Origin: Persicaria tinctoria
Taxonomy: Eukaryota > Streptophyta > Magnoliopsida > Caryophyllales > Polygonaceae
Length of the DNA stretch: 64,000 bases
Assembly (NCBI GenBank): GCA_037127255.1
Contig: JBANSL010000013.1
Location: 81,784,188-81,848,187, forward strand
Direction: 5' to 3'
The notes under the pieces were generated by a model that was not told the origin of the DNA, searched no databases, and saw only the letters and a program-made list of their open reading frames with translations. This document shows positions 23,477 to 34,616 of the stretch, piece after piece. The translations under genes were made by a program, and so were the position numbers. The stretch's first letter is position 1; the number at the start of each line of letters is the position of its first letter.

Positions 23477-23509
23477 CACCCCCAAATTCTCGCCTGTATC
23501 AAAAAAAAA
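22302..23509 (+). mobile_element. 5'-truncated L1-type LINE with about 17-bp TSD
   Basis: A 1.2-kb 3' segment of a LINE ends in a poly(A) run (23500-23513). It is flanked by AAAACAAGCTTTGAGAG at 22285-22301 and 23510-23526. The insertion point of the 5' end is therefore exact. The shared A-tract leaves 1-4 bp ambiguity at the 3' end. Confidence 0.93.
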
Positions 23510-23526
23510 AAAACAAGCTTTGAGAG

Positions 23527-23830
23527 TGGGAATTCAAAAGGTATTACAACTTAGGTTACGTAGTTTTCAGAACTTATAATTTTAATATTATATAATTTTA
23601 AATAAAATAAGTATAAGATTTTAGTTTAAGATGAAGGTTATAACTTAGGAGGGTTAGGGAAGAAGATGAATGTTTAAGGAGGAAAAAGACGTTTGCGTAA
23701 TCAGGTAAAGGAAGAGATTGGGAGAGAGATAGGCTGATAAGGGTTTAAGAGAGAAAAGAGTAATTGGTTTGATTATTCATTTGATAATTGTTATGAAGGT
23801 ATTAGGGTATATTTATACCCTAACTAATAC
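23527..23830. other. intergenic
   Basis: Short AT-rich stretch between two transposons; nothing recognised. Confidence 0.4.
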
Positions 23831-23838
23831 ATGTGTAC

Positions 23839-24278
23839 TAGACTTGTCAAAACACAATCCGACCCAGTCGACCTGACGCGAACGCCCGGAAAATTTCTGA
23901 CTCGAACCCGGAAATTTTGACCCATAATTTTTTTCGACCCGAACCCGAAAAACGGGAAATTTTTCGGGTAATCTGGGTTTCGATCCGGTGACCCGATTGA
24001 TCCGGTAATTTTAACTCGATTTACTCGATTGAATAGGTGACCCGGTTGATTTATAGTTAAATATAATTAATTTTTTGTATATAATTAACATTTATCGCAA
24101 AATTATCAAATCATGATTTTTTTAATTTAAAAAAGAAAAAATTGACAAACCCGAAATCGACCCGAAACCCGGTCAAACCCGGGTTCTAGTCAACTCGGAA
24201 ATACCCGAAATCCGTTTTGCCCGTGATCCGAAGTGACCCTACCCGAACCCGAGCCGAATGACCCGTTAGACAGGTCTA
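23839..24278. mobile_element. hAT-type element related to the one at 8080
   Basis: Begins TAGACTTGTCAAAA and ends TTAGACAGGTCTA, with CCCGAACCCGAAA-rich subterminal text like the 8080-8889 element. Flanks ATGTGTAC (23831-23838) and ATAGGTAC (24279-24286) match at 6 of 8 positions, consistent with an aged 8-bp TSD. It has no coding capacity. Confidence 0.8.
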
Positions 24279-24412
24279 ATAGGTACATAACTAATTCAAT
24301 ATAGCTAATAATTCATCAACTTTAGATACCCCATCTGTTACCCTTTTTACCAAACATAGCCTTAATGATATTTGGAAATGCTTTTGAAAGCTAAGAGCCT
24401 AAGATGATTATC

Positions 24413-24829
24413 GGGTCTGCTAATTGCACGGCCGCCATCTCGCCAGACGCACGGTGCCGGTGCCGACTTCTCAAACCGGCATATCCTGCTGCCGCTCCCG
24501 GACTCCCAAACCGGCATCTCCAGGTCGGCATAGTCCTCAGCGCAGAGAATCTTCAGCTTTTCAGACTTTCCGTCCCATCGGCACTGATGCCGCTGCCGAA
24601 GTCCCAGGTCGGCATACACAATGAACTTAATCCAACCTTCTTCTTCAACCATACAAAGTATAATCAATCATAATTAATTAATCTTTGCATGTGCCGGTTT
24701 GGGAGTCCGGCAAGGGCAGATCTTGTGCCGGTTTGGGAGTCCGGCAAGGGCATGCCTGACTGCCGATCTCGAACTCCGGCACCGACACCGTGCGTATAGC
24801 GAGAAGTCGCCGTGCAAATAACAAAAAGG
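24413..24829. mobile_element. MULE-type MITE with 9-bp TSD, 'GTGCCGG' family
   Basis: Inverted ends GGGTCTGCTAATTGCACGGC and (inverted right end) CCTTTTTGTTATTTGCACGG continue inward with GCGAGA...GCACGGTG(C/T)CGGTGCCG. Flanks ATGATTATC (24404-24412) and ATGATTATT (24830-24838) form a 9-bp TSD with one mismatch. This marks the Mutator superfamily. The interior has direct repeats of GTGCCGGTTTGGGAGTCCGG near 24690 and 24726. There is no transposase. It shares ends with 16500-16871 and with the MULE relic ending near 60380. Confidence 0.88.
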
Positions 24830-25204
24830 ATGATTATTTTCAACTCCCGGAGAGATCTCTGTTATTTTCAGACTTATCTTAATCAATTTAAGCTTTAAAA
24901 AAACGAAGGATTTTATAACGTGCACACATTAAGCAACTCAAAATAAATACATTTATTTTTAATAAGTATATTTTTGTAGTTTTGATATATTTGTCCGGCC
25001 CTAACTTGCATCTTCATTGTGGTACATGTGATTTCGTTCTTAATCTACGTCCCCAACTTGATAGTATTAAATTTACTTAGGTTCTGTTATTTATTTTTTA
25101 TTTTTTGGGGTCTGCTGGTATGGGCCCCAGCCCCAGCCCACCCCAAAAAAATAAGTTTTTTATTTTTTATTTTTTGCTTTCATTCTTTGAATTTGTAAAT
25201 AAAG

Positions 25205-25290
25205 AGCGGTCATTCGGGGTTCGAACCGGGGACCGACGTATCTTTGACTATTACCCACAAGTCCTTTCCAGTGAGTCATTCAAGAATGGT
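25205..25290 (-). mobile_element. possible tRNA-derived SINE head
   Basis: On the minus strand, TGACTCACTGGAAAGG resembles an RNA polymerase III A box and GGTTCGAACCC, about 45 bp downstream, a B box. This is the spacing of tRNA-related SINEs. The tail and TSD were not resolved, so the call is tentative. Confidence 0.4.
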
Positions 25291-25329
25291 TAAAATTATC
25301 TTTGTTAAAGTAAACTTTTTATAGTGACT

Positions 25330-26190
25330 GACCTCACCGCTTCGCGGCCCCATACCCCAGAAACCCCTTGCGGGATTTTTTGAGGAGGCTCAGTACTGAT
25401 GCGATCGTGGAATTTCACCTATACTTATTACCTCAGGGTGACGACAAATATCCTTATTTACCTGCAAGCCTGATCAGGATGGGTGGTGGTCAGTTTATAC
25501 GCTTATTGGTTCGATTAGTGTTGGTGATGCTTTCGGTTAGCAAAGAGGTAGTTACTGTTCAATTGTTGTCTTTAGAAGAAGTAAGATGATGTTCTTATTC
25601 CAGATACGTTCTTATCCGACCAAAGACCTTAAGAACTCAACTCTGAGGGTTTTAAGTAAGGGAGATATGCAGAGCTCTTCTTCTTCTCTCTTGAATCGGA
25701 TCCTTTCTTTAGAGGTCCAAGAGGGTATTTATAGGGGGCTAAACGAGTAGTTTGCTGGCGACCTCGTGGATTGCCAAGAGACACTTGTAACGCATGCCCT
25801 CATGTCAGAGGGTGGGGGTTTCACACGTGGCGTTGTTAGCGGAGAGGTTCTAGGCCAGTGAGCTGCTAGTCTTTGCCCTAAGGAGCCACAAGGTATTTGT
25901 GGGTCCCGTTACAAGGTTTATGCTTATGAGCATTAGAAACCTGATCGCGGTGTTTGAAGGTCGCTATACTTAGGACAAGTATGATGATCGCAATGTGCTT
26001 CAGAGTGTGTCAGGCGTTTTGCGTTAGGTGGTCTACTTATGACGTCATATCTCTGTTGATTAGCAGAGCTATTTTCTAGGGCATCGTCAAGTACCACTTT
26101 TGCAAAGTTCGATCCATGGTCGCAACCTCACATACCTGCACATTAGCATGATGTTTTGTGAATACACCGCTTGGTCCTACGGATTAGTAT
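25330..26190 (-). other. probable LTR remnant (minus strand) or old promoter-like repeat
   Basis: No gene. On the minus strand CCCCCTATAAATACCCTCTT (about 25724-25743) is a clear TATA context, followed by a pyrimidine/purine-rich leader ending near 25620. This is the layout of an LTR U3-R-U5. No second LTR, TSD or coding region was found, so the class is open. Confidence 0.35.
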
Positions 26191-26199
26191 ACACCGCAG

Positions 26200-26251
26200 T
26201 CTCACTTGGTACATTTCAGGTCATATATGGCCTGAAATGTACCAAGTGAGA
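26200..26251. repeat. perfect 21-bp inverted repeat with 10-bp loop
   Basis: TCTCACTTGGTACATTTCAG (+G) at 26200-26220 is followed after TCATATATGG by its exact reverse complement at 26231-26251. The right arm runs into GATTCGAACCCGGGACC. Confidence 0.95.
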
Positions 26252-26576
26252 TTCGAACCCGGGACCTCTCCTTTGGGATATCTCACCCTTCAAACCCTAA
26301 CTAGTTTTTTGCTTCCATTCCCTTCACACCCCAACTAGTTTTCATGCTTGTTATGACAAATGTGTTGAAATTGTCCCTTAATCCCCACATTAGCATGATG
26401 TTTTGTGAAAAAGCATTATTGGCTTGCCACTGTTAGTGATTAGAGATATATATTAGAAGACAAAATTTAATTTGATGAATGAAATATAAGCTTATTCTTT
26501 TATGTTATTCGATAATTTAGCATAAATTTTGTATTGACTCGTTCTTTTAAGTTTTGAAAATAATTGTTTGTTTTAC
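26252..26576. other. intergenic
   Basis: AT-rich flank of the CACTA element; nothing recognised beyond a second copy of CACATTAGCATGATGTTTTGTG (about 26138 and 26388). Confidence 0.4.
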
Positions 26577-26579
26577 TAA

Positions 26580-29500
26580 CACTGCTAGAAACACGCGAGA
26601 TTGCCACGAATCGATGGGCTCGAAATATTTCGAGGCTAAATTCGAGGTCCTTACCCTCGATTATACACTTGAAACTTTTTTTCGATGCAACATAGAATCG
26701 AAATATTTTCGAGGCTATATTTTGAGGCTATTTGGCAACAAATACAAATTCAAGGCTAAATTTTGAGGCTATTTAGCAACAAATACAAATTCGAGGCTTT
26801 CTTTGAGCCCATATAGCAACAATAAATATCCAATGCCATCTTCGAGGCCTAATTCGAGGGCGATTAGCCTCAATTGTAGTTTGAGGCTATATTGGATGCT
26901 ATGTTTGTGTGTGGTTTAACAACTAATTTCTTTTTCGAGGTTAAGTTCGATGTTAGCACGTGACCGTAGAATTCGAGGGTAAAGTCGTCACTATTTTGGA
27001 GGCAAAAATGCGGTGTCAATGTTTGACAGAAAATACGAGGCTAATGTCGAGGCTATAGCACACCAACCTCATTTAATATTACACTGTACTTTCTCATCCA
27101 CATTTATTTTGCGCCATCCGCATTTACTCTGAAACATTCCAATCTATAACTTCATCTGAGAAATATTATGTGATATGATTCAATTTTGAATTTTCAAAAT
27201 AATATCTGTAATTAAAATTATGGAAAAAAAAAACGAAATGGGTGGGAAATTTTTTTGGTGAATAGCCTCAGAAGTAAGAACTTGATGGCAAATTCAAAGC
27301 TAGTAGCATCAAATATAGTCTCGAATTCGTTGTTTCGAGGGTATATGTTCTGGTTTAAGATGGACATCGAGGGCAAATCTGGGAAAAAAATTGAGGGAAA
27401 TGTTATTCTCTAACCTATAAACTTCGAACTTATAGCTATTTTTTAGGCCAAAATCAAGGCTTTTTAACCTTAAACCCTAGTGTAGGGTAATGTACTTTAA
27501 GGCTAATTTTATTGTTATTTAATGCAAAACAATAACTTGAAATAAAATTATAAAAAAGGAAAGAAAAATGAAATGCATAAGAAAAAAATGGTTCATGGCC
27601 TCGAAGGTAAGAACTTGAGTGTATATTCGAAGCTAGTGGCATCAAATATAGCCTCGGGTTCTTTGTTTCGAGGCTATACAAGATTTGTAGAGCAATTTGA
27701 GATCAATTTTAAGGGACAATTCGACAAAAATATAATGATTTGCAATATTTTTTCACAAGCCAAATGGAGAATCACAATTGGATGTACAATAAGCATCTAT
27801 CACATGGGGGTGAGTGGTCTTTAGAATTTCTTGACGGTGTTAAAAAAATCATCAAATTTGCGACTTCACAAGTGCATTTGATGGATGATGAGAAGATAAA
27901 ATCCCTTGTATGAAATGTAAAAATGGAAATTTTGAGATGGAGGATAACATTCGTTGTAATGTATATCGAAAGGGTTTTGTTAACAACTATGAGTGGACTG
28001 CACAAGGAGAGACACCATTAGCCCAAGTAATGCATCGTTCAGATGAACCATCAAGCTCTACTGTTAATGGCTTGCACTTCTTTGGGATCAAAATGCATAT
28101 GTTTGAACATTTGAATCCTCCTCGAAAAATAGTTTTCGATGCAGCCAGACCGAGTTTTATTCCTCGTCACAAATCATTTGATTTTGCACTTTAATTGATC
28201 ATAATGATCAAGTAAGTTGTCCCACTGAGGTGTTTAGGGGTCCTTTGGATCTTGGAGAAGAAATGACTAGTCCACAAGCAACAACATCTTTGGGTGATAT
28301 TAATGAAGATATTTCCTTGCTAGCCATCTAATCGATTCTTCGATGTGTTGAGGGCAACAATAAGCTAGTATATCTAGGTTGTTTGAATTGAAAAACAACA
28401 ACTTGAATTAAAATTAAAAAAAAAAGAAACATATCTAGGTTGTTCGAATAGCAAAACAACAACTTGAAATAAAATTATTAAAAAACTGGAAGAAAAATGA
28501 AACACGTGAGAAAAAAATGGTTAATAGCCTCGAAAGTAAGAACTTAAGGGTATATTTGAAGCTATTGACATCGAATATACCCTCGAGTTCTTTGTTTTGA
28601 GGCTATGCAAGATTTTTAGACTTAATTTGATGTCAAATTTGAGGGAAAATTCAAGGGCAATAACCACTATTACTGTCAAAATACAATCCCAACTCTATGA
28701 GATTAGTCGTCTTGGTAAAATTTATTAACAATTTTAAAATTAAATATGTTTTCAACTGATAAAAATGTATAAACATAATTTTGGTTATATAAGATGTATC
28801 AACATAATTTTCGTTATATAAGATGTTTTCAACTACTCTTACCTTTTTGTTTGGGATGCAAAATAACAAATTTAATATATTAAGAAAAGTAATTTGATCA
28901 CACAAAATATAATAAATAAATAGATTACAAAATAAACTGAGTAATAAAAGTTTTTGTCATAATAGTGTATAATTTATGTATATAAATAGATTGAAATGTA
29001 TTTTTTTTTAAAAAAATTGAGCACCGCTATTTATCAAGAAATCGAGTTCTGTGTATATTTCCCGAAAAATATAATCTCTTAAAGACTTTATTTTATTTTA
29101 CATTAATTTAAAAATGACTAACATAATAAAATATTATTTCTTACCAAAAATATAATCTCAGTTCCAGGCTCGATTTCTCCATTTCGTTTCTCCATCCTCC
29201 AAACAATCAAAATACAACCAAAAATAAATGGGATTAATTTTACCAAAAATCTCAATCCTGTCCATCCACAAAAATAATTTCCATCTCTTCTATCCCCATA
29301 ATCCATCCCCATCCATTAAAATCCATCATGTTGCCAAACACAATCTTAACCAAATTTTCAGCCATCTTTATTTTTAACAATATATATTGACATATGATTT
29401 TGGTTCTCTTTCAAATTTTAATAAAAATGTAATTAAAGAAAATAGATTTAAGAAATAAAAGGTATTAGTAAAAACTACTGTACTACTTACGGAGTACAGA

Positions 29501-30899
29501 GTAGAATATAAGGATGTTTTTAGGCGGGAATTTGAAAAGAATGAAAATTTTAGGAGGGAAGTTAAAATTAAAGTAAAAGAGAGAAAGGAGATATTTTTAT
29601 AGGAGGGTTCACACCAAGTTCTTAAAAAAAACCCTAAGGCCTTCTTTCCCAGCACTACCGCCTCTCTGCTCCCTCTCACCTCTCTCTACGTTTCTTCATC
29701 GGAGAACCAATAGCAGTAAACGAAGGTTGGAGGTCGCCGTTTATCACAAAAGCCCCTTCCATATGAGATTCGAACAAGCCCCTTGCTCGTCATCTGTCGG
29801 AGCTCTTCAATTCGTTTGCTCGTCGTCTCCTACCTCTCTCTTTCGCACTTTTCTGGATACGTGGCCGCTTGCATCAGAGATTCGAACAGAAGCCCCAAAC
29901 TATGCTCGAATCACATAGGTAGGCCTCCTTAATTTGTTGATTAATTTTATTGTTCAAAATCCAATTTTATGCTTCGTTTGCCCCGATTTAGGGATGATTT
30001 CGAAGTTGCTTTGTCAATTTGCTCCTTACCTTATTGTGGGTCAATTTTTATGTCACTTATTTGTTGATTCTGCTGGTTTGAGTGATTTCTACTCTTGACC
30101 TGTATAGTTTGTCGCGGATAGTGGAGATGACGATACATAGCTCGGTCATCTTTCAAAAGGGGCGTCATCGAAATCACCATTGGAGGGGATCTGGTTTGGA
30201 CGAAGAGGCAGGACAGAGGTTTTGTGTTCCTCCGTATTGTATTATGGAGTACAAGATGTAGTGTATTATTGGATTACGGAGTATTAGGTTACTCATTATT
30301 CAAGAGTATTTTGTATATTATTGTATTCAAATATAGAGATTATGTATTTTAATTATTTTAATTAATGTACTCCGTATTATATTTATGTATTATATTTTGT
30401 GAATTAATAATTGCTTTAAATATATTCTTAATTCTTACTACAATTCTTCATTTTATAGTATCAAATTAAACTGCTTACCAAAAATAAAAAATAGTATCAA
30501 ATTAAACTTTCAAGATTTTGTGGGTAAAAATTCGAGGTCATTAAAAATTAAATAATTATGATAGTAAAATTTGAGGCTAATTCTTCACTTTTTCCCATTA
30601 GTTGGAAGGCATCCTACCGTCAAATGTAACCTCAAAATTTTTGGATGCCAAAACTGGTCAAACATCTTGCATCGGACTTGGAATCGAAAAATATGCAAGG
30701 CTATAATCGAGGCTATATAGTGTCGAAAAATAATTTCGAGGCTAATTTTCCGAGGCCAAAGTTAGCCTCGCGTTTTTTGGGTCGGATTTATTTTCGAGGT
30801 TAACTTCGAGGCCATCTCCGAGGATAACCGTTTTCGAGGTCACTTTTGATGTTATTTTAGTAACTAAATTCGTGGCAATAGCGACGCTTTCTAGCAGTG
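26580..30899. mobile_element. CACTA (En/Spm) transposon, 4.3 kb, 3-bp TSD
   Basis: Starts CACTGCTAGAAA and ends TTTCTAGCAGTG. The inverted repeat resumes after a short mismatch with ATTGCCACGAAT. TAA flanks both sides (26577-26579, 30900-30902), the 3-bp TSD of CACTA elements. Broad subterminal zones (26600-27400, 27600-27680, 28500-28660 and 30520-30860) are dense in CGAGGCTA words, as expected for transposase-binding sites. Only a decayed N-terminal transposase segment is seen. Internal 29100-29340 resembles a nested MITE, and 29600-30240 has a 5' UTR/exon-like GC-richer composition of unknown origin. Confidence 0.92.
27790..28194 (+). pseudogene. decayed CACTA transposase-associated N-terminal domain
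   Basis: The frames carry FLDGVKKIIKFA..., then IPCMKCKNGN and VYRKGFVNNYEWTAQGE. This follows the Transpos_assoc pattern of En/Spm-type proteins (F..G...Fi.fA, iPCPCkkC.n, hLi.kGF..gY..W..HGE). In-frame stops occur (for example after GVSGL and before the MKCKNG stretch, near 27823 and 27910), and a key CPC cysteine is lost. No catalytic region follows, so it is non-functional. Confidence 0.72.
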
Positions 30900-30902
30900 T
30901 AA

Positions 30903-31930
30903 TTAGTTCGCTCTTGACCAAAAAAAGCTAATTAGTTACTAGATTGTAACTTGACCGTATTAATACTTTTTGCAATAATTTTACTGGTGTAAAATTTGTA
31001 CATCAATTTATATTTTCAGGTTTTTTGAATCTCTCCCACCACTGAGATGGAGTGCTACTATCGTTTATGCATGCGCAATGTACATGCTGTACTTGAAAGC
31101 TAAGTCTCCTTAATATATAAAATTATAAATTAATTCAGTGTACGGTGACTATTACTATCAAGATGTATTACTATACGTACAGTAAGATAGTATTCATTGC
31201 ATATCCACATGTAACAAGTTGCCGGCGATATAATATATGATTTATTTTCCCCAATCGATCTCTTCACTTATTTGATTAGCAAAAAGATAATCTACATCTG
31301 AATCAGATACTGCATAGAATGTGTTGATGGAAGCAGATATTTCAATTCAATATATTATGGACAAAGGATTAGGCTAGAGAATCTAACGTCTCATCCCACT
31401 GGACCAATTAGCGACACTGGTGCGATCGATGTAGATTCTATATACAGATTTTTCGCCAAATATGCCTATGGAAATAAAACTAAAGTTTGCACCACAAGAA
31501 TTAGCCTAAATGTCAAGAACATATATTTGGCGGAAATTATGTTCTATATATAACTTTCTTTTTTATATAGGTAAGAATTCGAAATATCAGACAAAGTGTC
31601 AGACGAGTTGACCGTTATGGTACAACAAAAACAAAGGAAACAACAGAATAAAAAAAATCCATAAACTTGAACAAACAGTATCATGCTCGACGTGGAAGGT
31701 CCGACAAAGGTAAGTGAATAGTGAGAATATATATATGGAATATAATTAACTTGATTAATCATCAAGTCCTCCTCTTTATCTTTAATGTTTGGAGGGGGTT
31801 TGTCTTTGTTAACAAGCTACCAATAACTGTCAAAGGCATTAATTGCACAAGCCGGCCAAACTAGATAGCTGCTGTTCAATGGAATAGCAAGTTTGGTGAT
31901 CACTTAGTTAACTTTTGATATGATATAGAT
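30903..31930. other. intergenic
   Basis: AT-rich; no gene or bounded repeat recognised. The open frame at 31544-31765 (minus) has no domain. Confidence 0.4.
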
Positions 31931-31933
31931 ATA

Positions 31934-32326
31934 GGGTGTGTATGGTAAAAATATAAACAAGTTAAAAGTGTAAAAAAATTAACTGTTAAAAAAATAAACG
32001 GGTTTAAACGGTGTATGGGAACAACAAATAAGCTTTAGTCAGTTAAAAAAAGGGTTTATAAATAAGCTGCAGATTGAAGCTTATTTTGAGGTTTATATTC
32101 CATAATTACTATTTTACCCCTTCTCTTTTATCTTATTCGGTTTGAAAGTACCACAATACCCCTCATAAAAACCAAATAAACTCCACTTTTTACAAATAAA
32201 CTGTTTTTCGTCCCATACGGAGTTTATATTTTTTCATAAATTTTTAACTACTTTTACCAACAGTTTAAATTTTTTTACCCTGTTTATAATTTTAGTCGGT
32301 TTATTAACCTCTTCCCATACGAACTC
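31934..32326. mobile_element. MITE with imperfect inverted ends
   Basis: Left end GGGTGTGTATGGTAAAAAT and inverted right end GAGTTCGTATGGGAAGAGG match at most positions. ATA flanks both sides. The interior has GTGTATGGG and TCCCATACG words in both orientations. It is about 390 bp. The superfamily is undetermined. Confidence 0.6.
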
Positions 32327-32329
32327 ATA

Positions 32330-32690
32330 TACTCCCTCCGTTTGCATTTAACTGCGTTTTGAGATTTATTTCACTTGCAAAATTAATTGACATTTTTGGG
32401 TCTGATATACCACTTTAACTAATGAATTTATACTTCATCTGTCCCACAATAGATGTCTGTAAATTTTGAAAAGCTTCATTTCAAATCATTTATTTCATAC
32501 TCCCTCTGTCCCACAATAGATGTCTGTAAATTTGTCTTTTACTATATTTATGCACGTTTTCTTAAAAAGCTAAAAACTATATAAAATATCAACATTTTAT
32601 TAAATATTTTTAAATAATATCATAAATATTACTATTAAGTATATAATTATTTTTAAAAAAATAATTAAAAACGTGCATGCAACTAGCTAG
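32330..32690. repeat. Stowaway-like MITE remnants
   Basis: TACTCCCTCCGTTTGCATTT (32330) and two copies of CTGTCCCACAATAGATGTCTG (about 32439 and 32503) are typical degenerate CTCCCTCCGT-type ends, apparently nested or rearranged. Confidence 0.55.
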
Positions 32691-33145
32691 TGTTTTAGAT
32701 GTCTAAAATTCTAAATGGTAAATATATAAATGATAGAGAAAATTGAGCCACATAAGGGTTCATGACTACAAAAAAAAATGATCTAAGGCTCCGTTTGGTA
32801 TGAATGCGGGAATCGGAATGGGAATGAAAACCGGAATCGGAATCAAAAGTTGAAATACTCAAGGGTGTTGTTTGGTATAATCTCGGAATAAAAAATTCAC
32901 ACACCAAAACCTAAAAATACACACACAAAAAAAAGTAATGAAGGGAGAGGGGTATAGGCACGGTTGAACTGGATTGATGAGGCAGGGCTGGGCAACGATA
33001 GTCTAGCAGTACGAGGAGGGAGGGCTGGGTGGCGCCGGCGGCGATGCCACCATCCCAGGTGGTCGGGGGGAGGGGGAGGACGGGGGCGGAAATCTCAAAT
33101 CTAATGGAGGTTCCACCGGTGTCGGAGGGCGGCGGTGGCAATCGG
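32691..33145. other. non-coding; MITE-like GGCTCCGTTTGGT text and GC-rich patch
   Basis: About 32787-32890 contains GCTCCGTTTGGTATGAATG and GGAATCGGAATGGGAATG, typical of small plant DNA elements. The GC-rich part at 32940-33145 yields a proline-rich minus frame that has no family match and is probably not a gene. Confidence 0.4.
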
Positions 33146-33316
33146 TGATTATTGAGATATCGCATCTTCTGTAAATAGATTTGATTTGATTATGTATATC
33201 GAAATCTTATCTTGTATTTTAGAATAGAATTAACCTAATTCCTTTGTATATATTTACATCTTCAATCAATGGAAAGAGCACACTTTTGCCTCATATCTTT
33301 CTCTACATGGTATCAG
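33146..33316 (+). mobile_element. 5' LTR end and primer-binding site of a truncated Copia
   Basis: An AT-rich segment starting near TGATTATTGAG ends in TTTCTCTACA. It is directly followed by TGGTATCAGGC (about 33306-33316), a tRNA-Met-type primer-binding site. The left LTR boundary is uncertain and no 3' LTR is present. Confidence 0.6.
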
Positions 33317-33449
33317 GCTTTCCGATCCTACTACACGTCTAAACCTATTCCTCTTCCCCAATGCTTGTTGTCCCTACACCCGCTCTCACCCCTGCCTCCC
33401 CATATTACCTGCATCCCTCCGATCGCACCCTAGCTTTGCTATTTGCCCT

Positions 33450-34616
33450 GTGATCTTGCGTGGTGAGAACTTCCCTGAATGGAAGATCGCTATGCGGAAT
33501 GCTTTCTCTGCCAAGTTCAATGATGGCTTCCTTTACGGCTCCATCACCAAACCTGCTATCGACTCTGCTGATGCGGCATATTGGAAGTGCGTCAACTCCA
33601 TGCTGATCTGGTGGATTGCTCAATCTATCGATCCTTCCCTCCACTCCAACATCACCTATTTCGCTACTGCCAAGGAGCTTTGGGATGATCTCGATCAACG
33701 CTTCTCTATTGGCAACCATCCTCGGATCTTTCATATTCACTCTGAGATCGCCCGTTGTTACCAGGAAGGTCAATCGATCTCCGCCTACTTCGGTTGTCTC
33801 AAGAAGCTTTGGGATGAACTCGTCACCTATATTGGTACCACGGTCTGTACTTGTGGTAACGCCGCTAAGGAGCGTGAAATCGAGTGTGCTCATCAATTTT
33901 CGATGGGTCTCGATGACACCTCCTATGCTACCATTCGGTCCACCATCATCGCTCAGAACCCGCTACCGCCCCTCAACCGCATCTACTCTCTAACTGTCCA
34001 AGAGGATTGCCTCCAGTCCATTGCTAAGGGCTGTGAGGCTTGCTTCGACTCCTTCTCGTCCCTCCTTTGGCAAGTCGGAAAAAAGTAGCCTTATTTGCAC
34101 TCATTGCGGCCGATCTGGCCATGGTGTCTCCTCCTGCTTCAAGATCGGGTTTCCTGATTGGTGGAACCACGAAAAGGGTGTCGTCGTGTCGCTGATCCCG
34201 TGACGGGCGCTCTTCCCGCCTCTCCCGGTCGTGATCGTGGCTCCTCAGCCTCGGCTCCTCCGTCTCTTTCACATCCCAAGCTTGCTCGTGGCTCTGCAAT
34301 GCATACCGTCATCGCCAACTCCCCCTCTTCTTTCGGTACTCAGCAGCTGACCCCTTCAGATCGAGAGGCTTTCGGCTCTATCTCTATCCCTTGGATGCTC
34401 GACTCGGGCGCCTCCTTTCACATGACAGGTGACGAAACTCTACTTCATGACCTTGTTGATATCTTTCCATACCATATCAAGCTCCCAAACACATCCATAT
34501 CTACAGCCACTCGGGCAGGCAACCTTCGCCTTTGCCCTGAGGTGACTCTCGCTTACGTCTTGCTTGTCTCGGGCCTTGACTGTCATTTTAACAAATTACA
34601 AATTAGCAAAATATAG
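33450..34616 (+). pseudogene. truncated, frameshifted Copia gag-protease
   Basis: The plus strand contains a Copia-type gag (GENFPEWKIAMRNAF... SAYFGCLKKLWDELV... CTCG). A frame change near 34075 follows, then a CCHC knuckle (CTHCGRSGHGVSSC), another frame change, and the start of an aspartic protease (WMLDSGASFHMTGD). The sequence stops in the protease region at about 34595 and runs into unrelated AT-rich DNA. Integrase, RT and RNase H are absent. It is a different Copia lineage from those at 17.6 and 51.4 kb, judging by gag and knuckle sequence. Confidence 0.88.

Noticed and set aside
25205..25290. A tRNA gene
   Set aside because: A/B-box-like words occur but no cloverleaf or acceptor stem can be drawn; at most a SINE head.
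32910..33165. Proline-rich minus-strand protein
   Set aside because: It lies in a GC-rich patch beside a Copia LTR; no start context, no family, no splice support.
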